DNA from: an uncultured Desulfobacter sp.
GTDB lineage: Bacteria > Desulfobacterota > Desulfobacteria > Desulfobacterales > Desulfobacteraceae
Reading direction: 5' to 3'
Length of the DNA: 64,000 nucleotides
Assembly: GCF_963666675.1 (NCBI RefSeq)
Contig: NZ_OY762929.1
Span: 248,001 to 312,000, forward strand
The position numbers and the translations under genes are program-made. Shown piece by piece: positions 45,916 to 53,410 of the stretch; the stretch's first letter is position 1; every line of letters starts with the position of its first letter. The notes under the pieces were generated by a model, which did not search any database, was not told the origin of the DNA, and saw only the letters and a program-made list of their open reading frames with translations.

Positions 45916-46182
45916 ATGCCAGGACCTAAGAGAAGACAGCACTGCGAAAAAAACTGCAATATGCTCGGGAACATCAAGCCCGGCCGGCGGGGCAAAATTC
46001 GCTGCCACCACGCAACCGGAGCGGTGCGTCAGCGCCTGTTGGACCTGGGATTTGTCCCGGACACCGAAGTTGAGGTGATTCGCAAGGCCCCGTTCGGCGA
46101 CCCCATTGAATGCTGTGTGGCCAATTATAGGGTCGTATTGAGAAAAGCTGAAGCCGGCCTCATTGAGGTTATGTGTGACTAG
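45916..46182 (+). CDS. feoA: FeoA-like protein with Cys/His-rich N-terminus, copy 1
   Basis: 88 aa. A short basic N-terminal extension with Cys (RRQHCEKNCNML) is followed by one FeoA/SH3 domain (IKPGRRGKIRCHHATGAVRQ, then RLLDLGFVPDTEVEVIRKAP and DPIECCVANYRVVLRK). Five Cys and several His are unusual for FeoA and could bind a metal or a cluster. Ribosome site gagagg. Nearly the same protein is encoded at 60771. Confidence 0.87.
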   Translation: MPGPKRRQHCEKNCNMLGNIKPGRRGKIRCHHATGAVRQRLLDLGFVPDTEVEVIRKAPFGDPIECCVANYRVVLRKAEAGLIEVMCD

Positions 46183-46270
46183 GACCCATGATCAGAATTA
46201 AATCTGTCACAGATACGCCGGTTTTTAGAGAGATAAAAAAGGCGCAGTCATTTTTTTAGGAGAGAGAGTT

Positions 46271-46507
46271 ATGAAAAACATCAAAATGCGAAACATGCAA
46301 GTGAATCAGAAAGGCGTTGTCTCATCGGTGAAGGCCGAAGGGCAACTGGGAAGAAGGATCCGTGATATGGGGCTGGTAAGCGGCACCACGGTCAGAATCC
46401 TCGGGCGGGCGCCGTTGTATGATCCGGTTGCCCTGCGCCTGAACGGATTTACCCTGACCCTGAGAAATAATGAAGCCGACTATATTTTCTGTGATGTAAA
46501 GGAGTAG
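46271..46507 (+). CDS. feoA: FeoA
   Basis: 78-aa classical FeoA: VKAEGQLGRRIRDMGLVSG, then VRILGRAPLYDPVALRLNGF and TLRNNEADYIF. It interacts with FeoB in the known systems. Strong aggagagag ribosome site; feoB starts 4 bp after its stop. There is no counterpart of this gene in copy 2, where feoB follows the Cys-rich FeoA directly. Confidence 0.92.
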   Translation: MKNIKMRNMQVNQKGVVSSVKAEGQLGRRIRDMGLVSGTTVRILGRAPLYDPVALRLNGFTLTLRNNEADYIFCDVKE

Positions 46508-46511
46508 TTTC

Positions 46512-48695
46512 GTGTTTAATGAACAAATTCAAGTGGCTGTAGCCGGCCAGCCTAATTGTGGTAAAAGTACCATGTTTAATGCCATTACCGGGGCATCCGT
46601 CCGGGTGGGCAACTATCCGGGGATCTCTGTGGACCGGGCGGAAGGGAATGCAAAGGCATCAGACGGAACAAATCTGCATTTTGTCGACCTTCCCGGTACC
46701 TATTCCCTGACCGCCTACAGCCAGGACGAGCTGGTGGCACGGGAGGTGATCCTCAAGGAAAATCCCGATGTTGTCATTAACCTGCTGGATGCGACATCAT
46801 TGGAGCGCAGTCTCTATCTTACGGTTCAAGCCATGGAACTTGGCGCCAATGTCGTGGTTGGCCTGAACATGATGGATGAAGTACAAAAACGGCATATCTC
46901 CATAGACACCGAAAAATTGTCTCAACATTTGGGCGTTCCGGTCATTGAATGCTGCGCCCGACAGAAAAGAGGGGTTGCCGAACTCATTGACGCGGCAAGG
47001 GCCCAGGCCGTAAAGCCCCCCGAATCGCGTCATGCCTTGGAGATATCCTATGGACCGGAAATAGATCCGGTGCTCGAGCAGATGCAGCAGAAGATCGAAG
47101 CCGCTAATTTTATGACCGATCGCTATCCGGCCCGCTGGCTGGCCATTAAATATATTGAAAAAGACAGTGATATTATCGAGCAGGGCCGAAATACCGGTAG
47201 CTTGAGTGCAGAACTCGAACAAATGGAAAAAGCGCTTGCCGAAACCCTCGAAAAGCACCGCGGCACCTTTCCCGAAGCTGTTATCGCAGACTATCGGTAT
47301 GGATTTATTAACGGTTTGATGCGGCAGGGTATCATTGATCGAAAAGAAGACGAACGGTATGACCAGTCAGATCAAATAGATAAAATTGTGACCCATCGTA
47401 TTATGGGGCCGGTACTCATGTTTGCCCTGTTATATGCCATGTTCTGGGTCACCTTTAATCTGGGTGCCATTCCCCAGGGCTGGTTGGAAAGTGGGTTTGA
47501 CCAGCTCAGTTCCGTTGTGGCCTCGGCCATACCCGAGGGTCTGCTGCAATCCATGATTATTGATGGTGCCATCTCCGGTGTGGGGGCAGTCATTGGCTTT
47601 ACCCCGCTGATTGCCATCATGTTTTTGATGCTGGTATTTTTTGAAGACCTGGGATATATGGGGCGGGTCTCCTATATGCTGGATCGGGTGTTGTCTGCCT
47701 TTGGCCTGCACGGTGCCTCTGTCATGCCCTTTATTGTTTCCGGCGGCATTCCGGGCGGATGCGCGGTCCCAGGGGTCATGGCCGCCCGTACCCTGCGCAG
47801 TCCCAAGGAGCGCCTGGCTACGATTTTTACCGCCCCTTTTATGCTGTGCGGCGCCAAAACCACTGCCTTTATACTCATCACACATGCATTTTTCCCCGGC
47901 CACGAAACCGGGGCCATGTTCTGCATTGTCATGCTCGCCTGGGCATTTGCTCTGATTGTCGCCTGGTTGCTGCGTCATACCGTAATAAAAGGCGAACATA
48001 CGCCTTTTATCATGGAACTGCCCCCCTATCGGTGCCCCACGATTTACGGCGTGCTTAAGCACACCTGGGAACGTGTATGGCAGTACATCAAAAAAGCAGG
48101 CACCGTTATTCTGGCCGTCAATATTATCATGTGGGTATTGATGACTTTTCCGCAACTGCCCGAAAGCCGGATAAAAAACTTTGAAGCACAGCGGGCACAG
48201 GTTACAGCGCAATACGATGCCATGGCCAAAGCAGATGAACAGAAAAAGGACCAGGCGCTCCAGGAAATTGATGACAACGAGGGCGAAGAGACACTTGCCT
48301 ATTCCTATGCCGGGCGCATGGGCAAAGGGCTTGAGACGGTGTCTCAGTACGCAGGCTTCCCCTGGCAGGCCAATGTGGCGCTTTTGGGCGGTTTTGCAGC
48401 CAAAGAAATATTTGTCTCCACCATGGCAACGGCCTACTCCATGGGCAGCCGTGTAGATGATGATAATCCTGCGGTACTGGCGGAGTATATCGCGGCGGAT
48501 CCCTCCTATGACAGAGCAACGGTGTATGCCATGGTTGTTTTCCTTCTTTTGTATGCCCCATGCATGGTCACCGTGGCGGTAATGATCCGGGAAACCAGCT
48601 GGAAATGGGCTATGTTTGCCCTGTGGGGATCCCTTGGCTTTTCCTACGTGCTTTCGGTAATCGTCTACCAGGTCACGCGACTGATTCTCGTATAA
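46512..48695 (+). CDS. feoB: FeoB ferrous iron transporter (FeoB1)
   Basis: 727 aa, GTG start with ggag 8 bp upstream. Cytosolic GTPase domain: G1 GQPNCGKST (about 12), G3 DLPGTYSL (about 58), G4 NMMD (about 119). The helical GDI-like part runs to about 270. The membrane core carries two gate repeats, GGCAVPGVMAARTL (about 415) and a second set after 620. A charged segment (about 560-600) interrupts the core. It imports Fe(II) across the inner membrane. It ends 13 bp before the start of the second locus copy, so both copies may be one transcript. Confidence 0.95.
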   Translation: MFNEQIQVAVAGQPNCGKSTMFNAITGASVRVGNYPGISVDRAEGNAKASDGTNLHFVDLPGTYSLTAYSQDELVAREVILKENPDVVINLLDATSLERSLYLTVQAMELGANVVVGLNMMDEVQKRHISIDTEKLSQHLGVPVIECCARQKRGVAELIDAARAQAVKPPESRHALEISYGPEIDPVLEQMQQKIEAANFMTDRYPARWLAIKYIEKDSDIIEQGRNTGSLSAELEQMEKALAETLEKHRGTFPEAVIADYRYGFINGLMRQGIIDRKEDERYDQSDQIDKIVTHRIMGPVLMFALLYAMFWVTFNLGAIPQGWLESGFDQLSSVVASAIPEGLLQSMIIDGAISGVGAVIGFTPLIAIMFLMLVFFEDLGYMGRVSYMLDRVLSAFGLHGASVMPFIVSGGIPGGCAVPGVMAARTLRSPKERLATIFTAPFMLCGAKTTAFILITHAFFPGHETGAMFCIVMLAWAFALIVAWLLRHTVIKGEHTPFIMELPPYRCPTIYGVLKHTWERVWQYIKKAGTVILAVNIIMWVLMTFPQLPESRIKNFEAQRAQVTAQYDAMAKADEQKKDQALQEIDDNEGEETLAYSYAGRMGKGLETVSQYAGFPWQANVALLGGFAAKEIFVSTMATAYSMGSRVDDDNPAVLAEYIAADPSYDRATVYAMVVFLLLYAPCMVTVAVMIRETSWKWAMFALWGSLGFSYVLSVIVYQVTRLILV

Positions 48696-48708
48696 AAGGC
48701 AGAACACA

Positions 48709-49128
48709 ATGAATATGTTTGATTCCGTTTCGGGGTTGCAGAATTCGGTAGTTCAACCTGGGGAGCCAACACTGCTGTCCATGGTCCAGGTGCCGGGGCC
48801 CGTCATGCTTGCACCTGTCCCTATTCCCCAGGACACGTATACCCCTTTGGAATTTGCCGCCGTTACCATCGCCATTGCTTCGGCCGCCACCATCGGGTCC
48901 AACATGGTGGATGTGCAAAACGGCACCATGAGTAAAACCCGGGCCGTGGTCAATGGCCTGGCCAAAGGGACAGCCGCTTCGCTGATCCTCTCTTTGACCG
49001 ATAAAAAAAGCCTGGCCGATATCGGCATAACAGCCGCAGCCCTTGCCGGGGCAGGATATTTGATTGATAAAGTAATGAAAAAAGGCCCGGACGCCTTGTG
49101 TGATTCCCGGGAAACGGAAACGCCATGA
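48709..49128 (+). CDS. Small Ala/Gly-rich membrane protein, copy 2
   Basis: 139 aa, nearly identical to the protein at 37122 from residue 25 onward, and the ten bases before the ATG are also shared (gaacacaATG). Differences cluster in the first 25 residues. Overlaps the next ATPase gene by ATGA, as in copy 1. It begins directly behind feoB1, which places the left edge of the duplicated segment. Confidence 0.78.
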   Translation: MNMFDSVSGLQNSVVQPGEPTLLSMVQVPGPVMLAPVPIPQDTYTPLEFAAVTIAIASAATIGSNMVDVQNGTMSKTRAVVNGLAKGTAASLILSLTDKKSLADIGITAAALAGAGYLIDKVMKKGPDALCDSRETETP

Positions 49129-51248
49129 CCGCCTGTACCTCCCCCCCTGTTACCATTGTCAGTGAACTTCCCAACCGGATGCGCCTGAAAGGCCGATTTC
49201 TCCGGGACCCGGAGCTGGACCCCGATTACCTTGAAGCCATCCTGGAGACCATTCCGGGTGTCGAATCCGCCCGCTTGAACGGCCGGGCCTCCTCGGTCAT
49301 TGTCCTGTATGACGGCCGGGCAGAAATACGGGCTGCCGTATTGGGGTGTATCCAGGACCTACCCCTGGAGGTGTTCCAAGGGAAAAACGACAGAAAATCA
49401 CCCCCATCGCTTTTAAACCTGTCAGTGAAAGGGGCGTTATCCCTTGCCTGCCTATTTCTGCCGGCGTTATTTGCCGCGCCGGTGGCCCTGGTGCTGTCCG
49501 CACCCGTGATTCTGGACGGCCTGTCCTGTCTTTGGCACCGAAAGCTCAAGGTTGAGGTGCTGGATGGGGCCGCCGTGATGTTTTCCCTGTGGCGGCGGGA
49601 TTATTTTACGGCCACCACCATTGTGGCCCTGCTTGCCCTGGGTGAATATTTTGAAAAAGTCAGTGAAACAAAAACCACGGGATTGCTTAAGAGTCTGTTA
49701 AAGCCCCAGACCGATAAGATCTGGATCGAAAAGGACGGCCAGGAGATACAGATCCCCTTTGAAGAGGCGGGAATCGGCGACCGGGTGGTTTGCGGTCCCG
49801 GTGAAATGATTCCCCTGGACGGCCGGGTGGTGGACGGAGAAGCTGCCGTTAATCAAAGTTCTGTGACCGGAGAGTCCGTGCCCGTCCATGTCAAGCCCGG
49901 GGATGATGTGATTTCAGGTTCCGTCATCGAGGAGGGCCGCATTATTTTTGAGGCCGTTCATGTGGGGGCCGAAACATCCGTGGCAAGGATTTCTAAATTT
50001 TTGGAAGACTCCTTGCGGTATGAATCCGATTCCCAGAAGAAAAGTGATGAACTGGCAGATAAACTGGTGCCCCTGACCTTTGGCCTGGGTGTCGGGCTGT
50101 TTGCCCTGACCCGGGATCTTGAGAAATCGGCAGCCGTGCTCACCGTAGATTACTCCTGCGTGATCAAACTGTCCAGCCCTGTTGCCGTGCGCGTGGCCAT
50201 GCATACCGCAGCCCTGCAGGGGGTGCTGCTTAAAGGTGCCCAGGCCGTGGACAGTCTGGCCAGGGTGGACACCCTTATATTTGACAAAACCGGTACATTG
50301 ACCCGGGGCGAACTTCAGGTGACGGATATATTCAGTGCCCAGGGTCTCGACGATAACCAGCTGCTTGTGCTGGCCGCCTCGGCCGAAGAGCATTATGCCC
50401 ATCCCGTGGCTGCTGCCGTGGTGGGCGCGGCCCGGGACAAGGGGCTTGTGCTTTCACCCACCAGCCAGGTGGACTTTATCGTGGCCCACGGGGTATCCGC
50501 CTATATTGACGATCTCAACGTTCTGGTGGGCAGCCGGCATTTTATAGAGGAGGATGAAGGGATTGACTGCTCAGGTGCCGATAAAGCCGCCCTGGCGTTT
50601 CAAAACCAGGGGAAAAGTTTGCTTTATGTGGCCCGGGACGGTAAGCTTGAAGGCGTTTTGGGGCTGCGGGATGAGCTTCGGCCCGAGGCGCCGGCCGTGC
50701 TTGCCGGGCTTAAGAGGGCCGGTATTAAGAAAATTATCATCCTCACCGGAGATACGGAGCGTACCGCCAATTCCCTGGCCGCTTCCCTGCCGGATGTAGA
50801 CGAGGTGTATGCGGAACTGCGGCCCGAGAATAAAGCCGAAATCGTGGCCCGGCTTAAGGAGGAAGGCCGTATTCTGGGATTTACCGGAGACGGGGTGAAC
50901 GATGCCCCGGCCCTGGTGTCTGCCGATGTGGGGATTTGTCTGCCCTCGGGTGCGGACCTGGCCAAGGAGTCTGCCCAGGTGATCCTGCTTAAGGAAGATT
51001 TGAACACCCTGCTCACTGCCCGGCTGATTGCCTTGCGTTGCCAGGAAACCATAAAGCAGGCCTTTGTCTCTGCGGTGTCTCTTAATTCTTCCTTTTTATT
51101 GCTGGCCTCCCTGGGATGGCTTCGTCCCGTGGCCGCGGCTATCCTTCATAATGCATCCACCCTGGGAATTATAGGGTATGCCGGAATGAGGGAAAAACAG
51201 CTTATTGAACACGCCATGGACATACCTGAAGAGGGTGAGGCGTCCTGA
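49125..51248 (+). CDS. P1B-type ATPase with SC metal site (FezB-like), copy 2
   Basis: 707 aa, the same length as the pump at 37538 and almost the same sequence; all key motifs are unchanged (SSVTGESVPV, YSCVIKLSSP, FDKTGTLTRG, TGDGVNDAP). Most substitutions are conservative and scattered (for example NRAT to TKTT after the second helix pair). Both copies look functional, so they may be kept for dosage or for pairing with different partners. Position and coupling as in copy 1. Confidence 0.87.
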   Translation: MTACTSPPVTIVSELPNRMRLKGRFLRDPELDPDYLEAILETIPGVESARLNGRASSVIVLYDGRAEIRAAVLGCIQDLPLEVFQGKNDRKSPPSLLNLSVKGALSLACLFLPALFAAPVALVLSAPVILDGLSCLWHRKLKVEVLDGAAVMFSLWRRDYFTATTIVALLALGEYFEKVSETKTTGLLKSLLKPQTDKIWIEKDGQEIQIPFEEAGIGDRVVCGPGEMIPLDGRVVDGEAAVNQSSVTGESVPVHVKPGDDVISGSVIEEGRIIFEAVHVGAETSVARISKFLEDSLRYESDSQKKSDELADKLVPLTFGLGVGLFALTRDLEKSAAVLTVDYSCVIKLSSPVAVRVAMHTAALQGVLLKGAQAVDSLARVDTLIFDKTGTLTRGELQVTDIFSAQGLDDNQLLVLAASAEEHYAHPVAAAVVGAARDKGLVLSPTSQVDFIVAHGVSAYIDDLNVLVGSRHFIEEDEGIDCSGADKAALAFQNQGKSLLYVARDGKLEGVLGLRDELRPEAPAVLAGLKRAGIKKIIILTGDTERTANSLAASLPDVDEVYAELRPENKAEIVARLKEEGRILGFTGDGVNDAPALVSADVGICLPSGADLAKESAQVILLKEDLNTLLTARLIALRCQETIKQAFVSAVSLNSSFLLLASLGWLRPVAAAILHNASTLGIIGYAGMREKQLIEHAMDIPEEGEAS

Positions 51249-51308
51249 CGTATAAAACCATGGAATGCACGGAAGGACACGGAAATGAATAAAAAAAAAG
51301 ATGGAAAA

Positions 51309-52046
51309 ATGTATTCGTCATTGCTTGATGCACCGGTAAACACGGAACTTGTACTGCTTGAGGTTACCAATCCTGCCCTGGAAAAATGGTTGCAACGTAT
51401 GGGGCTGTTTACCGGTGGGCGCATTATCCGGCAGGACGAAGACAATAATTTTTACTCTGTTCGTGTGAACGGAGAAAATGGCGATGTGGTTATCCCGGCG
51501 GGTATGGTCTTGAAGCTGTATATCCATCTGGCATCCGGGGAAAAGATACCTTTGACCCAGATGGAAAAAGGCCAGGAAGGTCATGTGGAGATTCATTCCG
51601 GCGGCCGGTTTATTGAAAAGTCCCTGGCGAAATTAGGTCTTCCCGTGGGCGGCAATCTTCGTTTCGTCCGCGCTTTGCCCCATATGGATTACCTGGTCCT
51701 GATCAACCGGAGGGAGAGAACCCGGCTGTCCGAAGGGGAAGCCGCACGAATATGGGGGCATTGTCCGGGAACGGATGCGACCCAGTTCTACTTTGCCAAA
51801 AAAGATTTTGATTTTGAGGTTACCGAAGTGATGGGTGGGCCAAGGGGGGTTCAGCATTTGGAAACCCACGGAGTGACTGTGGGTGAAAAGCTGACCCTGG
51901 AATCCATTGACCAGGCAATTTCTCTAGAGGATCACGGACCGGTAAGTACACCGGTTGCCATTTCAAGTCCGGGCGGACTGCGCCTGTTTCTTACGCCTGA
52001 AAAGGCCAGCGCAGTCATTGTCCGGACAATGACGTCCGGACAATGA
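51309..52046 (+). CDS. Triple FeoA-domain protein, copy 2
   Basis: 245 aa from MYSSLLDAPVNTE. An in-frame ATG 8 codons upstream exists here, but the matching codons in copy 1 are out of frame, so the inner ATG is the real start. Three FeoA-like units as in copy 1, with the loops LFTGGRIIRQ, LPVGGNLRFVR and VTVGEKLTLES. The last codons include a short duplication (ACGTCCGGACAATG) that lengthens the C-terminus by three residues. Confidence 0.8.
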   Translation: MYSSLLDAPVNTELVLLEVTNPALEKWLQRMGLFTGGRIIRQDEDNNFYSVRVNGENGDVVIPAGMVLKLYIHLASGEKIPLTQMEKGQEGHVEIHSGGRFIEKSLAKLGLPVGGNLRFVRALPHMDYLVLINRRERTRLSEGEAARIWGHCPGTDATQFYFAKKDFDFEVTEVMGGPRGVQHLETHGVTVGEKLTLESIDQAISLEDHGPVSTPVAISSPGGLRLFLTPEKASAVIVRTMTSGQ

Positions 52047-52064
52047 CGAGATTGTGCCTTGGTT

Positions 52065-52349
52065 TTATGCTGCGTCTGCCTCTGTTCTGGCTTCTGTCCA
52101 CAGGGTGCCGTATTTTTCTTTGGCTTTTCCTAAACTTTCGGAAACGGTTTTTTGGGTTCTGTAAACCGCTTTCATGGTCCCTTTGACAACCCGGTCAGAC
52201 AAACTTGGTTTGGTAATATCTTCTTCGGCCTTTTTGCCGACTTTTTTTCCTACTTTATAAGTAATATAGCCTGCGGCCCCTAGGACAACCCATCCTACGG
52301 GGCTAGCGACTACCGGCGCACTCATTGGAATACTCATTGGAACACCCAT
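52065..52349 (-). CDS. 94-aa membrane protein with GWVVLGAAGY helix
   Basis: Starts MGVPMSIPMSAPVVASPVGW (aaagga ribosome site). One Gly/Ala-rich membrane helix (about 18-32), then YKVGKKVGKKAEEDI and a charged, probably amphipathic C-terminus (LGKAKEKYGTLWTEARTEA). Encoded against the direction of the locus. It is a relative of the next minus-strand protein, with which it shares P.GWV.LG..GY..YK.GKK. A remnant of the same gene lies at 40455 in copy 1. A single tight helix plus a lysine-rich stretch is typical for small proteins of ferrosome-like loci. Confidence 0.7.
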   Translation of the reverse strand: MGVPMSIPMSAPVVASPVGWVVLGAAGYITYKVGKKVGKKAEEDITKPSLSDRVVKGTMKAVYRTQKTVSESLGKAKEKYGTLWTEARTEADAA

Positions 52350-52360
52350 TGTTTTTTCCT

Positions 52361-52558
52361 TTATGCAGTTGCTTTTGTTGTGCTTGTTTTCGCATTTGTT
52401 GTGGTTGTCTTTGCCTTATCCGTTGTACCTGGCTCCGTAATCTGGGAGGCGGCAACCTCGTCCTGTCCTTTTTTCTTACCTGCTTTGTACAGGGCATATC
52501 CACCTACGCCAAGAATGACCCAGCCAAGAGGGGATGCTGTCAATGGTAGATAAAACAT
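52361..52558 (-). CDS. 65-aa membrane protein with GWVILGVGGY helix
   Basis: Start chosen at MFYLPLTASPLGW because aaggag lies 8 bp upstream; the longer open frame has no ribosome site and an unlikely N-terminus. Helix GWVILGVGGYALYKAGKKKG, then a Thr/Lys-rich tail (KTTTTNAKTSTTKATA). It precedes the 94-aa gene on the minus strand by 11 bp, so the two form a small divergent operon. Function unknown; paralogue of its neighbour. Confidence 0.65.
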   Translation of the reverse strand: MFYLPLTASPLGWVILGVGGYALYKAGKKKGQDEVAASQITEPGTTDKAKTTTTNAKTSTTKATA

Positions 52559-53039
52559 AATGATCTCCTTAATATGTGAATTACTGTTAACCATGAGAGT
52601 TGTTGATAGATATACAATACTCATAATTTTTAATATAGTTCTGTGGGTTTTGATTGTCAACTATTTAATTTTATTAGTTATTTTAACAGAGGCTAACTTG
52701 GATTGTAAAATAAAAAAAGTTTGTAAATGCTAATCCGCAATGATGAGAATATAGGAAAAGAAATGAAAGATTATTTACTTTATTGGTGGAGATATTATGT
52801 GGATTTAGTACTGTTTGATTTTTAAAATTAGTAATTTTTAATAGGTTCTGGGTGTTGGATGGGAAATTTCTATGACCGAGCGGAAATCTCAAAATGCGGG
52901 ATGCTCTTTTTAGATTGCTTTTTCCAAGAATGGAACGAAGAAACAGTGCCACAGGGGAAGTGCCCGCAAGCACTCCCCAGTACCTGTATGTGTTTTCAAT
53001 GTTTTGTCTCTCTATGGCTTTGGTAACCTGTTTTTTATT

Positions 53040-53174
53040 TCAAGATTTGTTTTTCCGGGCATCTCTTCGTTTTCTTCGTTTAATGGTTTTTTGCGTTCCT
53101 TTTCCCGTTTCCACGGCCAAAGCACAGGTTAAAGCCGTTGCCAGTCCGCAGGCTATGGGTATGAATGGTAACAT
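53040..53174 (-). CDS. 44-aa single-helix basic membrane peptide
   Basis: Starts MLPFIPIACGLATALTCALA with a perfect aggagg ribosome site 5 bp upstream. The hydrophobic small-residue helix (about 3-21) is followed by a highly basic tail (KTIKRRKRRDARKNKS). After its TGA stop the same frame stays open for over 100 codons, with a second hydrophobic stretch (YWGVLAGTSPVALFLRSILG), so it may be the front of a longer gene cut by a nonsense change. It is transcribed divergently from the 789-aa ATPase, towards the two other minus-strand small genes. The region 52,680-53,000 looks otherwise non-coding. Confidence 0.55.
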   Translation of the reverse strand: MLPFIPIACGLATALTCALAVETGKGTQKTIKRRKRRDARKNKS

Positions 53175-53410
53175 ATATCCTCCTGAAAACTAATTAAATA
53201 TTATTGAACATGATTAATTGAAAATCGATATTAGTTCAAGCTAATTTTATTGTCAATGAATAATTTTATGTGTTGGTATGTATTTTTGGAAATGAATCAG
53301 TATAAAATTGATTGGATAGAATTGATTTGAATAATATTAAAAGTTTGAATTGGCTAATGAATTGTGTTAGGTTGACATTTTTCAATTAATTAACTTAGGC
53401 GAAGAAAATT
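53175..53410. promoter_or_regulatory. AT-rich divergent promoter region inside the locus
   Basis: About 235 bp, very AT-rich, between the divergent 44-aa gene and the third ATPase gene. TTGACA occurs at 53372-53377, but too near the ATG for a normal promoter spacing. This is the only long divergent gap inside copy 2, so it should contain internal promoters. Confidence 0.35.

Noticed and set aside
47430..48707. Long minus-strand frame of 425 codons opposite feoB1
   Set aside because: It is the antisense shadow of a clear FeoB; composition is His/Gly/Cys-rich in the way typical of such shadows and it has no start signals.
53037..53042. In-frame TGA read as selenocysteine
   Set aside because: The residues around it are a basic tail without a redox motif, and I see no SECIS-type hairpin directly after it; a nonsense stop or true stop is simpler.
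52894..53193. Plus-strand 99-aa frame
   Set aside because: No ribosome site, odd composition, and it overlaps the better supported minus-strand peptide and the divergent promoter area.
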